A stretch of DNA of 64,000 bases from Bradyrhizobium sp. Gha (GCF_900113735.1 NZ_FOQM01000005.1:62001-126000); one strand, 5' to 3'; counted from the stretch's first letter, positions 30,346 to 39,714 are shown. Notes: a model not told the origin generated them from the letters alone. Made by a program: numbers and translations.

Positions 30346-31167
30346 CTAGCACATGGCTGCGGCCATCTGCCTGAGGCGCTCGGCCGTGCGCTCGTCCGCC
30401 GGAAAGAACGTCTCCAGCGCCAGCTCCGACAAGGTGATGTCGACGGGCGTGCCGAACACCATGGTGGTGGAGAAGAAGCTTAGTATTTCCCCGTCCTGGC
30501 GCAGCTTGAAGGGGATCGCGACATTGTCGCTCGACAGCGGCCCCGCGCGCGCCGGAATCGGATAGCTCTTCAGGTCGTGGTAAAGCTTGATCAGTTCAGG
30601 ATCGGCCGTCGCCTCGCATTGCCGGTGCAAACGCTCGAGCAGATGCGCGCACCACTCCGCAAGATTGACCGTCCGCGGTGCCAGTGCTTCGGGGTGAAAG
30701 GCGAGCCGCAGCACGTTGACGGGCTGGCCGAGCAGCCGTTCCGGAATGCCTGCGAGCAGCGGCGCCACCATGCGGTTGGCAGAGACTAGGTTCCAGTGCC
30801 GGTCATAGGCCAGTGCCGGATTGGGCTCATGGGCCTTGAGGACGAGGTCGATCGCTTGCCGGGCTGACTTCAAGGCGGGATCCTCCAGCGTGCGCTGCGG
30901 AAAGGCCGGCGCGTAGCCGGCGGCGACCAGCAGCACATTGCGTTCGCGCAAGGGCACATCGAGACGCTCGGCGAGCCGCAGCACCATCTCGCGCGAGGGC
31001 GCGGCGCGGCCGGTCTCGACGAAGCTGAGATGGCGCGCCGATATCTCGGCCTCGCCCGCGAGATCGAGCTGGCTCATGCGGCGGCGCTGCCGCCACTCGC
31101 GCAAATGGTCGCCGATATGGACCGGCTGGCTGGGTTCGGCTCGTGCCGCGGATGCATGTGCGTTCAT
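30346..31167 (-). CDS. XRE-family regulator with MmyB-like ligand domain
   Basis: 273 residues. Residues about 18-75 are a helix-turn-helix of the XRE type (LREWRQRRRMSQLDLAGEAE, then ISARHLSFVETGR). The rest is the MmyB-type ligand-binding domain with AYDRHWNLVSANRMVAPLLA and DNVAIPFKLRQDGEILSFFS. Ligand unknown. Start at 31167 (MNAHASAARAE) follows good family length; 31200 is possible. A perfect 10-base inverted repeat lies just upstream and is a likely autoregulatory operator. The FrnE-like gene follows and may be its target. Confidence 0.85.
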   Translation of the reverse strand: MNAHASAARAEPSQPVHIGDHLREWRQRRRMSQLDLAGEAEISARHLSFVETGRAAPSREMVLRLAERLDVPLRERNVLLVAAGYAPAFPQRTLEDPALKSARQAIDLVLKAHEPNPALAYDRHWNLVSANRMVAPLLAGIPERLLGQPVNVLRLAFHPEALAPRTVNLAEWCAHLLERLHRQCEATADPELIKLYHDLKSYPIPARAGPLSSDNVAIPFKLRQDGEILSFFSTTMVFGTPVDITLSELALETFFPADERTAERLRQMAAAMC

Positions 31168-31198
31168 GGCCGAAAACCTAGCACGCACATTTCGCCCC

Positions 31199-31223
31199 AT
31201 CCATTACCCCCGAGGTAATGGAT
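31199..31223. promoter_or_regulatory. inverted-repeat operator of the XRE gene
   Basis: ATCCATTACC and GGTAATGGAT are perfect 10-base arms around CCCGA, ending about 32 bases before the start at 31167. Size and symmetry fit a dimeric helix-turn-helix repressor. Confidence 0.6.
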
Positions 31224-31300
31224 GTTGGCACCTGGGCGATTGGAACTGTCTCTCCCGTATGAGCGCTGAACCGCGACAAGGCACTTAAGTCTGTAGAGGG

Positions 31301-32161
31301 TCAGTACCTGGCAATGACCGGGCCACCAAATTTGTATGCTATTCCTATCGTCGCGATGTGAGAATTGAGTTTCAAATCCGTCGCCAACGTCACAATCGAA
31401 ACTCCGGGGGACACCAGCGGCAGCGAATTGCTCCACGTTCCGAAGTCCGAGTAACGATACTCAGCACGAAGCATCCAGTTTTCAAAGATTTTCGCGTCGA
31501 TGCCGACACCGGCCGTCCAGCCCATTCGGGTCGTGCTGTTCGTGACCGTCGCAAAAACCGGGATTGCAGTTGGTCCGCAAACTGGATCAGTTAGGCTAGT
31601 TTGGCAGGTTGCGGAGCTGGAGAAGTTCTGGAACGCGATACCGCCCGTCCCATAGAGCAAAACATCGGGAGTTATCAGATATCCGAGCCGACCCCGCACA
31701 TCCGCATCCCATTTAGCTTTTACACTCGATACATCGGCTCCGGGTCCGGGGACACCCAAAATGCAACTGAACGTGCAGCCGGGCACCCCCGCAGTCGTGA
31801 CGGCACTGTCAAAATAGGCTGCATCGAGGATAATACCTGCAACCCACTGAGGCGCGAACTGATAGTCGTATCCGGCGAAGCCCCCATAGCGACCACCCGA
31901 GAGGCGAAAGCGTCGAGGCGAACTACCGTCCACAGTTGGTGGAGGAATTACAAAGCCCGGTGCAACAACGCCAATCGACGTAGTCGCCCAATTGGCGTTG
32001 GTCTGCTCGCCGCCGAGCGAGGCCCCAACATAAAAGCCCGTCCAAGTCGAAACGATTGCTTGGGGCACTTTGTACTGAGGGGCTTTCACAGCCATGTCAG
32101 CAGCGGATGCGCCCATTGCGCTGGCCGCCAGAACAGATACTGCCAAAGCAAGTCTTTTCAT
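31301..32161 (-). CDS. outer membrane beta-barrel protein (Omp25/RopB-like)
   Basis: 286 residues. Signal peptide MKRLALAVSVLAASAMGASA then ADM, followed by an Omp25/RopB-like barrel: WTGFYVGASLGGEQTNANWA, YGGFAGYDYQFAPQWVAGII, WDADVRGRLGYLITPDVLLY and LRAEYRYSDFG. These form about eight strands in the outer membrane; rhizobial members are abundant and affect envelope stability. A GGGAGG site precedes the ATG at 32161. Upstream is an imperfect direct repeat (CGCCGAATGACACAAAGC and CGCCGAGTGGCACAAAGC, 32178-32218). Confidence 0.85.
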   Translation of the reverse strand: MKRLALAVSVLAASAMGASAADMAVKAPQYKVPQAIVSTWTGFYVGASLGGEQTNANWATTSIGVVAPGFVIPPPTVDGSSPRRFRLSGGRYGGFAGYDYQFAPQWVAGIILDAAYFDSAVTTAGVPGCTFSCILGVPGPGADVSSVKAKWDADVRGRLGYLITPDVLLYGTGGIAFQNFSSSATCQTSLTDPVCGPTAIPVFATVTNSTTRMGWTAGVGIDAKIFENWMLRAEYRYSDFGTWSNSLPLVSPGVSIVTLATDLKLNSHIATIGIAYKFGGPVIARY

Positions 32162-32284
32162 AAAAAGCCTCCCAGCACTCGCCGAATGACACAAAGCACC
32201 CGCCGAGTGGCACAAAGCAAAGCATAAACAAGTTCGTCGCGCGCGGATGTAACGTTCAAGCCACAGTCAAAAGCTTTCGGTGAC

Positions 32285-32600
32285 TATCACATCGCCTTCC
32301 GATGCCGAGAAGTTTGCAGGTCTCGATCAGCGAGGGTGACCGCCCGGCGCTCGCCGCCCCCAACGGCGCCCGCGAAGAGTCCGTTTTACGATTCAGGCGA
32401 TTGGCCGGATCGCGCGCTCGACGAAGTTGGAGTCGATCTCGGCGCGGCTGTCATCGAGGAAGCGGGTCAGGCTCCTCCCAACGCAAGACAGCATTCGGAT
32501 CGCTTCTGCCGGCCGTACCAGGAAGGCGGCGTGGCCGCCCCAATCAGCCAAAGCCGAGCGATCGAGCGTGATGCCCTGACGCGCATAGATCTGAACCTGT
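32285..32600 (-). pseudogene. IS66 transposase (TnpC) relic
   Basis: On the minus strand: IYARQGITLDRSALADWGG, then after a deletion RSLTRFLDDSRAEIDSNFVE and RAIRPIA, a stop, a frameshift, then SLIETCKLLGIG. These are consecutive blocks of IS66 TnpC, of which most is missing. The element is dead. It borders the low-GC acyltransferase gene. Confidence 0.8.
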
Positions 32601-32677
32601 CGTTACAGCGGCCTGCACCGGTCGCAAACGTCAGCAAAAGGTCGGTCAAAACACCGCTTACGAGCCAATGATCGTGA

Positions 32678-33745
32678 CTAGAATCTACGTATGGCCGTGT
32701 CTGATCCTCGTTCGATCGTATCGACCGCTTGCATTGCAAATTCCCTTACTGCGCGGAAAACCAGCAATGCCCTGTCATACCACCACCCCTTTCTTTCGAA
32801 GAGAAATCTGGATTCTTCTCTCGTCAGATGAAGTATCTTCTCGTTAACAAAAACCTTGTGCGGACTTTGGGGGACGCCATTCCGTTCAACTGGAACGATT
32901 TCGGCATCATATACCAGGCCATGCATCTCTGCGAAGATCATCGCTTCGATGACCAATATGTCGATACAAAATTTCTTGTGTCTATCTTCGCGCTCAAGTC
33001 TCGCGACTTGCGGATGATATTTTCTACTCGCAAGCCATGCATAGACAGCTTTCGAATCAAACAGGAAAATGGCCGCAGCTTCTATGCCATCTTTATCTTT
33101 TGCTGCAAGCGCGAGCGCTTGCTGACGGCGGAGAGCGTTCTCGATGAGTGTTTCCGCGATGGCCAGCGGGGAATAGCTCCGCTCGCCTTTGCGAACAAGG
33201 TTGCTCTCGTAGAACTTACAAAAGTCCGATGCTGAGATAGTTTCTATCTTTGCTTGTTGTAGCGTTGCTCGGTATCTGGCCCTTCCGTCCTTTGAAATGG
33301 TTTTCATCACGTTGTCTTTGGCTTGCGCATACGCAATGACACGCTCGCAAACTTGTCCGCTGCTGGGCGATCGGACGTACTTGGGCATCTTGATGCATTC
33401 AAAGCCAGCTTTGGTGAGCGCATCGCGGACGATGCCTGAATCATCATCTAAGATGAATTGGCAATGAGCCATCGATCTAGGAAGCTGCTCTATGATGTCG
33501 GCTACCGCACCTCGTTTCTCGTCGTCGCTTATGTCTTTATCGAGAAACACAAACGAGCTAAGGCGCCTCCATTCATTTAAACTTGTCACTTTTGAAAATA
33601 GACCCAATATCTTTCTTTGGCGGTACGGAAAAACACATACTAGCCTGCCCGATTTGTTGAATGCTTTGGCTGCACGGTGCCCCTTCCTGTACACGGTGTC
33701 GACGAACCAAGGCTGAGAAAAGACCGATATCACGCGACCCCTCAT
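32678..33745 (-). CDS. FemAB/GNAT-like acyltransferase, low GC
   Basis: 355 residues starting MRGRVISVFSQPWFVDTVYR, the WFVDTVY start seen in FemAB-like acyltransferases. Central blocks KDGRARYRATLQQAKIETIS and KGERSYSPLAIAETLIENAL, then AAIFLFDSKAVYAWLASR, fit the two-lobe GNAT fold. Frame extends upstream with a TTG at 33841, but the first ATG is at 33745. Base composition is clearly more A/T-rich than the neighbours, and an IS66 relic lies at its 3' side, so it was probably acquired by transfer. Substrate unknown; a surface polysaccharide is a guess. Confidence 0.65.
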   Translation of the reverse strand: MRGRVISVFSQPWFVDTVYRKGHRAAKAFNKSGRLVCVFPYRQRKILGLFSKVTSLNEWRRLSSFVFLDKDISDDEKRGAVADIIEQLPRSMAHCQFILDDDSGIVRDALTKAGFECIKMPKYVRSPSSGQVCERVIAYAQAKDNVMKTISKDGRARYRATLQQAKIETISASDFCKFYESNLVRKGERSYSPLAIAETLIENALRRQQALALAAKDKDGIEAAAIFLFDSKAVYAWLASRKYHPQVARLEREDRHKKFCIDILVIEAMIFAEMHGLVYDAEIVPVERNGVPQSPHKVFVNEKILHLTREESRFLFERKGWWYDRALLVFRAVREFAMQAVDTIERGSDTAIRRF

Positions 33746-33952
33746 AACCCGCAGTTTTCGGTTGTGTACCGTCGCGATATGCCTGCGCACGGCGACCGAT
33801 TTCACACTAGCGGCGAGCAACGCAAGAAGGTGAGTCAGCAAAAGGCTTACCCAAATGGAGGCCCTATCCTATTGAGACGCTGCCCGTGAGCGCCGAACCG
33901 AGGCGAGAGTTGCCTGATCCTGACTTTGCCTCTACTCTGCCGGTGAACTCGA

Positions 33953-34840
33953 TTGGCGGATCGATCAGCACTGAGACGCTCGCTCCTGAAGAAATTTGAA
34001 CCGCGGTCACTTGACCGGAACACAGATCTCATCGCCCCTCACGATGAGACAGGCCCGGGGGTTCTATCAACGGCTCCCCCGCCTGCCGATGCCCGTATGC
34101 CCGCTGGAAGCAATGACAGTCGCCCGGCTGTGACAGGTTACGACGCAGCCGCATATCACGGTGACTACGAGACCACTTCGGATGCCTCTGATTTCTTGAA
34201 CCCCAAATTCGGCTCCGGGCTGCGGGACGCATCACCAGGCTCCAACGTCCTGAGCAGGCTAGCGCAGCGGACGCAGCAAGCCATTGGCACCTGGCGCCGC
34301 CATCTCCAGCAGGGCCAACTACCGGAAGAGACCGGGCGCTCGGGCGCGAATATCGAGCGCGTATTGCTGGCGCTGCTGAGCCTGCTCGCAATCATGAGTT
34401 GCGCTGGCGCGACAGCGGCCCTGGTGCAACTCAAATCCGTGAAATCCGAACTAGCCGCCTTGCATCGCGAACTGCCGGCGCTCAGGGAGCGCGTAGCCAA
34501 GCTGGATCAGATCGAAAGGAGCAAGGAAGCATCCGACAAGGCGGGCGACCAAAACGTTCAGTCGTCGCGAGAACGTCGCACTGAAGAGGTTCCCCTTCTT
34601 TTCTCTCGCGAAGAGATTCAGCTCATTCGCGACTACATCAAGCCGGCTCCCGTCGCCGGTTCTTCCGCGGCAGCCATCAGCCTCGGCGATCCCGTCACCG
34701 GGCCGACGATCCCGTTCCCGTCTCCTATTACGGAGAAATTGCCCAAATTGATCGGCACGACGTTTGCGATCAGAAACGGCGCGATCATCATCCTCAAAAA
34801 GGACAGTCATCGGGCCGACGCCGTGCTTGGAGCGAACTAG
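33953..34840 (+). CDS. single-span membrane protein with coiled coil, next to Tad locus
   Basis: 295 residues. N-terminal 130 residues are polar and disordered; one transmembrane helix follows (VLLALLSLLAIMSCAGATAA), then a coiled coil (QLKSVKSELAALHRELPALR) and a C-terminal part with SREEIQLIRDYIKPAP and AIRNGAIIILKKDSH. Start is uncertain: TTG at 33953 gives this length, an ATG at 34097 would trim 48 residues. It faces the Tad pilus genes tail to tail. No family recognised; an envelope role is inferred from topology. Confidence 0.55.
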   Translation: MADRSALRRSLLKKFEPRSLDRNTDLIAPHDETGPGVLSTAPPPADARMPAGSNDSRPAVTGYDAAAYHGDYETTSDASDFLNPKFGSGLRDASPGSNVLSRLAQRTQQAIGTWRRHLQQGQLPEETGRSGANIERVLLALLSLLAIMSCAGATAALVQLKSVKSELAALHRELPALRERVAKLDQIERSKEASDKAGDQNVQSSRERRTEEVPLLFSREEIQLIRDYIKPAPVAGSSAAAISLGDPVTGPTIPFPSPITEKLPKLIGTTFAIRNGAIIILKKDSHRADAVLGAN

Positions 34841-34903
34841 GATTCGATCTTAATCGCCTCCCCATCGCCCTATGGGTAATCGCGCACGGTCGCAGTCAAG
34901 GTA

Positions 34904-35440
34904 TCAAGGCTGGTTATTCGGCGGCCTCTCGATGAACCTGCGGCTGCCGTTCAGCAGTTCGAGGTTATTGGCAATGACCGGATTGCCAGGATCCAGCGAA
35001 TAAGCCTTCTCAAACTTTCGCCGCGCCGCGCTGAGATTGCCGCGCAGCATGTACGAGTATCCTTGATCATTCAGAATTTGAACAGTTTCGCCTCCCAGCC
35101 GGATCGCTTGGGCATAGGCCTGATCAGCCAGATCGAAGCGGCGCAACTTGTCATAGCTCGCTGCGAGCCCAATCCAGGCCGTCAAATCCTTCGGCGACTT
35201 CTCGACGGCGTCCTTGAAATAGCGCTGGGAAAGCCCGTAACTGCCGCGATTGTAGTGCTCCAGCCCCAGCCGGACGGGTTCGTCCGATGGGTAATATTTG
35301 ACGTCGGTCGGCTCCTGCACCGGGTCCCCGCCCGGCGGATCCACGGGAGCCACGATTGCAGCGTCCCTCAATGTTTGCTCGCAGCCCGCAAGGACTGTCC
35401 CCAACAAGCAACAGGTCAATATTAATATGATGCGCCGCAT
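34904..35440 (-). CDS. tadD: TadD-like TPR lipoprotein
   Basis: 178 residues. Signal peptide and lipobox MRRIILILTCCLLGTVLAGC, then about three TPRs (VRLGLEHYNRGSYGLSQRYF; TAWIGLAASYDKLRRFDLAD; DQGYSYMLRGNLSAARRKFE). TadD lipoproteins help assemble the secretin CpaC in the outer membrane. It is the last gene of the cpaC-lipoprotein-tadD unit. An upstream codon at 35473 is less likely because it hides the signal peptide. Confidence 0.85.
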   Translation of the reverse strand: MRRIILILTCCLLGTVLAGCEQTLRDAAIVAPVDPPGGDPVQEPTDVKYYPSDEPVRLGLEHYNRGSYGLSQRYFKDAVEKSPKDLTAWIGLAASYDKLRRFDLADQAYAQAIRLGGETVQILNDQGYSYMLRGNLSAARRKFEKAYSLDPGNPVIANNLELLNGSRRFIERPPNNQP

Positions 35441-35520
35441 AACCCTTGTCCCCGCCCGGCTCCGCGGACGCATTGAAATATCATCGTTGAACTATCCAAA
35501 GCGAAGGATCTTTGGCCCCT

Positions 35521-35928
35521 TTACCTGCTTCCTACTCCGCTGACTCCGCCAACCGGCACCGACACTCCGGCGTTCGATCCAGGCGGCAGTCCTTCGATGT
35601 TGACATTCTGGGTAATCGGAGGCTGCTGACCCAACAGTCTCGTCGCAGGCGAGATATCAGGAAGCTGATCCACCGGCTGTTGCGTTTTGCCATAGCGCGT
35701 GACGGCGGCTCCCACGCGCCGGGCGTCGTATGCAATCCTGCGATCACTCACATTTCGCGGCCAGGGATTGATGGTGTGGGTGACGGCGTTGACCTGTTTG
35801 GCATCACCGGCGGTCATGGTGATGGTGTCTGAACGCTGGAAATAGCGGTCCATCTCATCATGACCGGCGAGGCCGTAACATCCGCCGAGCAGGAGAGGCG
35901 CGAACAGAGCCAGATATCTCATGGTCAT
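35521..35928 (-). CDS. small lipoprotein of the Tad locus
   Basis: 135 residues with lipobox (MRYLALFAPLLLGGCYG). The mature part has HEMDRY-like HDEMDRYFQRSDTITMTAGD, then NPWPRNVSDRRIAYDARRVG and a Pro/Gly/Val-rich tail. It takes the place cpaD holds in many Tad loci, but I do not see the CpaD signature, so it is only named by context. It is 11 bases downstream of cpaC and likely in the same transcript. Confidence 0.7.
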   Translation of the reverse strand: MTMRYLALFAPLLLGGCYGLAGHDEMDRYFQRSDTITMTAGDAKQVNAVTHTINPWPRNVSDRRIAYDARRVGAAVTRYGKTQQPVDQLPDISPATRLLGQQPPITQNVNIEGLPPGSNAGVSVPVGGVSGVGSR

Positions 35929-35939
35929 CTCTCGCTCCG

Positions 35940-37556
35940 TCAGTTGAGAGTCTTGACGACCGGCTGGTCGGTGACAACAGCGGCGGGCGCCGGAACGGGC
36001 GCTCTGACTTCAGGCGCGATGATATGGCCATACGGACCCTTCACGTCGCCACCGGAATTGACGTAGTCGTTGTAACGCTTGCGGACTTCCATCTGGCCGT
36101 TGAGGAAGAAATCGACGTCGTTGGCCGGCAGGCGGGAGTCGAGCGGGGATGCCAGCTGCTGACCAGGTGCCGCCGGCGCGACCAGGCGCGGCGTGACGAT
36201 AATGACCAGATCGGTTTCCTGCTGCTGGTACGATTTGCTGCTGAACAAGGTTCCGATCACCGGTACCGAGCCGATCCAGGGCAATTGCGAAACGTCCTGC
36301 CGGTTGCGGGTCTGGAGCAGGCCGGCGATCGCAAAGCTCTGGCCGTCGCGCAACTCGACCGTGGTCCGCGCGTCGCGGCGGGTCAACGCCGGAATGACCG
36401 TGCCGGCAATCTGCACCGCATTGGAGAAATCAAGTTCGCTGACCGACGGCTCGACCCGAAGGTTGATCACGCCGCGCGAGAGAACGGTGGGCACAAAGGC
36501 CAGCTCGACGCCGAACTTCTTGAATTCGATCGTCACCGTCGGGACCAGGCCAGCGGTGCCGGCGGTTGACGCGACAGGCACCGGGAATTCACCGCCGGCC
36601 AGGAAGCGAGCGGCATCGCCGGACAGCGTGGTCAAGTTCGGCTCCGCCAGCCGGCGAGCCAATCCCTTGGTTTCCAGCGCCGAGATCAACAAGTCCACCG
36701 AGCCGCCATTGCTGGTTCGGACGATGCTGGTCAACAGGCTTCCGAATGGCGTGGGTGCCAGACCACCTGCGGTGCCGACGAGTGTCCCGATCGTTCCGAG
36801 GACCGGAAGGCTGCCTGACCCCGAAGGCGAACCGATCGGCTGTCGGCTCGCCGTCGCCGCGCCCAGGCCCGTATTCCCCACATTGGTGCCATTGGCATTC
36901 GCCGCATAAAGGTTGACGCCCAGGTCGCGCCCGGCGTCCCTGTTCACCTCGAGGAAGCGCACCTCCAGCATCACCTGCTGCGGCGCCGCGACGCTCATCG
37001 CATTGACGACGACTCCGCCCTTCGCAACGGTGCTGGTGGCGATCGCCATGGCCCGCTCGGCCGAGACCGCGTCGGTTGCGGTTCCGCTGAGCACCACCTG
37101 CCCCTCGGAGGCCGAGACGCGAACGCCCCGCATGCCAGTGCTGGACCGGATGTTCTGCTCGAGATTGCCGGTATCGATCACGACCTCGACGTCGAGGATC
37201 CCGATCTGCTTCATCGAGGAGTCAAATAATATGACGTTTGTGGTGCCAGTCTGCTTGCCCTGGACATAGATCATGTGGTCGCTGAGCGACTTGACGTCGA
37301 CGATATCAGGCGAGCCCGCGACAATCGTTGCAAAAGGCGTGTCGACCTTGAAGGTGCGTGACTTGTTGACGGTGACCTTGACCCGCTGGACCTCGTTCAT
37401 CTCGCTGACGAAGACGCCGCTGGAGGACGCCGTCCGTCGCTCTGCAGCCGCGGCGCGGTCAACCGAATCAAGCAGCATAAGCGCAGGGCCAAGAGCCATC
37501 GCGCTCAAGGCGAGGAGCCTCGCTCCTGCCCTTCTCGAAATGCGACCGCCAGCCAT
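35940..37556 (-). CDS. cpaC: Tad pilus secretin
   Basis: 538 residues, outer membrane pore for the Flp pilus. Signal sequence at the N-terminus, the secretin N-terminal domain (VNKSRTFKVDTPFATIVAGS; SDHMIYVQGKQTGTTNVILF), a BON-like stretch (GVRVSASEGQVVLSGTATDA) and the C-terminal secretin domain with LRVEPSVSELDFSNAV and GSVPVIGTLFSS. An Asn/Gly-rich insert (ANANGTNVGN) lies in the middle. It opens a second Tad transcription unit with the small lipoprotein and tadD. Length is usual for RcpA/CpaC. Confidence 0.95.
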   Translation of the reverse strand: MAGGRISRRAGARLLALSAMALGPALMLLDSVDRAAAAERRTASSSGVFVSEMNEVQRVKVTVNKSRTFKVDTPFATIVAGSPDIVDVKSLSDHMIYVQGKQTGTTNVILFDSSMKQIGILDVEVVIDTGNLEQNIRSSTGMRGVRVSASEGQVVLSGTATDAVSAERAMAIATSTVAKGGVVVNAMSVAAPQQVMLEVRFLEVNRDAGRDLGVNLYAANANGTNVGNTGLGAATASRQPIGSPSGSGSLPVLGTIGTLVGTAGGLAPTPFGSLLTSIVRTSNGGSVDLLISALETKGLARRLAEPNLTTLSGDAARFLAGGEFPVPVASTAGTAGLVPTVTIEFKKFGVELAFVPTVLSRGVINLRVEPSVSELDFSNAVQIAGTVIPALTRRDARTTVELRDGQSFAIAGLLQTRNRQDVSQLPWIGSVPVIGTLFSSKSYQQQETDLVIIVTPRLVAPAAPGQQLASPLDSRLPANDVDFFLNGQMEVRKRYNDYVNSGGDVKGPYGHIIAPEVRAPVPAPAAVVTDQPVVKTLN

Positions 37557-37967
37557 TCCGACTCCCCCTCGCCGCGATCCACGGTTCTGGTCCCGTAGAT
37601 CTACGCGCTCATCGTCTCAACAACTCTCCTTCGCGCACCACACCGCAGAGCTTACGTCGGTCCCACTACAAATCCGTTACTTCGGAATTTCTCGGGTTGG
37701 GCACAACTTACCCCCGCAATACAGTTCACCGATTCAATCGGCGCGAATGAAGTTCTAGATCATTTCCTGCGCGCGGCGCCGTTGCAAGGCGAGACCCTCG
37801 CCACCTTGTCGCAGCGCCCGAGAAAGTTTCTTAATGTTGCCAGCGAGCACCACTCTTCGGCCTGACGGGAAACATCTTGCAGCATAAGTGCACCCCAGCA
37901 GTCCCCGTCGCTTGGCGAGGACTGCCGAAGGCCGGAATTTGGGCAGGCGGGTGCTAGGACAGTGTTC
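37557..37967. other. intergenic region upstream of cpaC
   Basis: 411 bases between the last TadE-like gene and cpaC, all genes leftward, so it must hold the cpaC promoter. A hairpin CAGTCC..GGACTG (37899-37924) lies just past the end of the TadE-like gene but has no clear T run. I see no gene and no confident promoter boxes. Confidence 0.4.
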
Positions 37968-38390
37968 CTAGAACGGAATCGTTGTGGAGGCGCTCGGCGC
38001 GTTCAGTGCCGTGCCCCAGATCGGCATGATCATGGTGAAGCCGGCCTGAGAGGCTGTCACCGTCAGTGCATTGGAGCCCGCAGTGGTGTTGACCGTCGGC
38101 GCGGAACTGCCATTCGTGTACAAGAAGGGGGCAGCCGCCTGCTTCTGCGTGGCAGACAGGTAGTCACCGGTGCAGCTCGAGGGTGACGTATTCGGTGTCA
38201 AACCCGTGACGGCCGGCGCGTAGCACTGCACCATCATCGCCCGCGCGCTAGCGCCCGAAAGCGTGCGCAGCGACTGCATGGTGATTGCATAGCGCGCCAA
38301 ATCGAAAATAGCGAAAATCAAAGTGAAAAGCGGCACGAAGACGAAGATCAATTCGAACGACGCCATGCCGCGATTGTCGAGCTTTCTCAT
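37968..38390 (-). CDS. TadE/TadG-like pseudopilin
   Basis: 140 residues: MRKLDNRGMASFELIFVFVP, then LFTLIFAIFDLARYAI. The short basic leader followed by Gly-x-x-x-x-Glu and a hydrophobic helix is the TadE-type pseudopilin pattern. The mature domain is Ser/Thr/Ala-rich with a probable Cys pair (VQCYAPA; SSCTGDY). Its start overlaps the stop of the preceding gene as TGATG, indicating coupling. Likely a minor component that starts or controls pilus assembly. Confidence 0.85.
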   Translation of the reverse strand: MRKLDNRGMASFELIFVFVPLFTLIFAIFDLARYAITMQSLRTLSGASARAMMVQCYAPAVTGLTPNTSPSSCTGDYLSATQKQAAAPFLYTNGSSAPTVNTTAGSNALTVTASQAGFTMIMPIWGTALNAPSASTTIPF

Positions 38391-39706
38391 CACTGCACCA
38401 GAGCGACAACTTGGGTATAAGCGATGGTGGACGGAGCACATGAATCGGTGCTCAAGTAAGGAGTGCCGGTCATGGTCAACGTCTTTGCGATCACCTCTGA
38501 ACAGGTCGTGTTGGTAGGCTGACTCGTGCCGCCGAACGACACGTCTGCCTTGGGGAAGTACATTGCGCCCGCGAGCTTGATCACACCATTGCCGCCAATG
38601 CTGACGGCCGCAGTCGATTGATCGTCAATCAGAACCCCATTCAGAGTAGAAGAGAACGTGTTGGTCGTGGGGGCGGCAAGATTGACAGTCCCGCCATTGA
38701 TGGTGAGGCTCGAATTCCCGAGCAATACAAGCGTGACGTCTGTGCCGTTGACAGTTCCACCAAAAGTTATCGTGGCATTGTAGAAAAAGTACGTGCCTGC
38801 CGCAAAATTTACCGTGCCTCCAGCGTTCACCTTTAGGTCGCTGTACACCCCGCTGGCGCTGTTCGGGGTCAGAGAGCAGGTTTGGCCATTGGTAACGTTG
38901 CCACCGCATGGTTTTGTCGATGGACTCGTCCTCGTGTTGAACGATGCCGTCTGCAGTCCCTGCAGTGGGTCCATCGCAGATGGCATGAAGTAGTTGTGCG
39001 TTGCGCTGACGCTACCGCAGGTGCTGGTTGGGCTGCAGCCAGTTGCACTGTAGACGCCCCAGCCCGAACCCGTGAAGGATGGAGTGCTGGCAAACTGGAC
39101 ACTCGAATCCGACATCAGGGGGCACCCCGTTCCGTTATTGCTGACGTTGCCCCCAATCTTAAGTGCGCCTCCACCGTTCGGATCGGGTCCAAGCGCCAGG
39201 CCGCAAACTTTGCTCGGGTTCTGAACCATGGCGATGGCTTGAGCGGGTATGTTGACCGGGCCGCCGAGACCCAGTACCGCCACCAGGTAGGCCGGCTGTT
39301 GCTGGCTGACCCTGACGCGAACGGCATTGCCGGTGCCGGCAGCCGGCGTCGTGAACGATCCCGCGCTGAAATTGCCGATATCGACCTGCACAGTCCGCGC
39401 GACCTGGCTCGGGAGGCTCACACATCCTGAATAGCTGTCGCCAGTGTTGCAGAACGCGTTCTGCGCCGCGAAAACCCTGCTCTGGGTATCCACGGACGTA
39501 CCGCAATTCCCAGCACCTGCAATATCGCATGAGAGCCGCAAGGCGCCCGCGTAGGCCGCAGCATCTGCGGCGTTCTGTCCTTGCTGCCTGGTGACGTACC
39601 ACGACGCGGCCTCTGCCCCGAGCCCCACCGCTCCGATGAGCGGCACGAGAGCGATGACGGTTGCGAATGCGGCTGAGCCTCGTTGGGAGCGGAGCAGATT
39701 GCGCAT
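38390..39706 (-). CDS. tadG: TadG-like pilus assembly protein
   Basis: 438 residues. N-terminus MRNLLRSQRGSAAFATVIAL, then VPLIGAVGLGAEAASWYVTR, is the TadG leader with one membrane helix. The long exported part is Thr/Ser/Gly/Asn-rich with repeated short strands (AGGTVNFAAGTYFFYNATIT; VTLVLLGNSSLTINGGTVNL), suggesting a beta-helix-like surface domain, and has about ten Cys. The usual von Willebrand A domain is not visible. Coupled to the next gene by a TGATG overlap and 8 bases downstream of the TadE gene. Confidence 0.8.
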   Translation of the reverse strand: MRNLLRSQRGSAAFATVIALVPLIGAVGLGAEAASWYVTRQQGQNAADAAAYAGALRLSCDIAGAGNCGTSVDTQSRVFAAQNAFCNTGDSYSGCVSLPSQVARTVQVDIGNFSAGSFTTPAAGTGNAVRVRVSQQQPAYLVAVLGLGGPVNIPAQAIAMVQNPSKVCGLALGPDPNGGGALKIGGNVSNNGTGCPLMSDSSVQFASTPSFTGSGWGVYSATGCSPTSTCGSVSATHNYFMPSAMDPLQGLQTASFNTRTSPSTKPCGGNVTNGQTCSLTPNSASGVYSDLKVNAGGTVNFAAGTYFFYNATITFGGTVNGTDVTLVLLGNSSLTINGGTVNLAAPTTNTFSSTLNGVLIDDQSTAAVSIGGNGVIKLAGAMYFPKADVSFGGTSQPTNTTCSEVIAKTLTMTGTPYLSTDSCAPSTIAYTQVVALVQ

Positions 39707-39714
39707 GGGACCCC

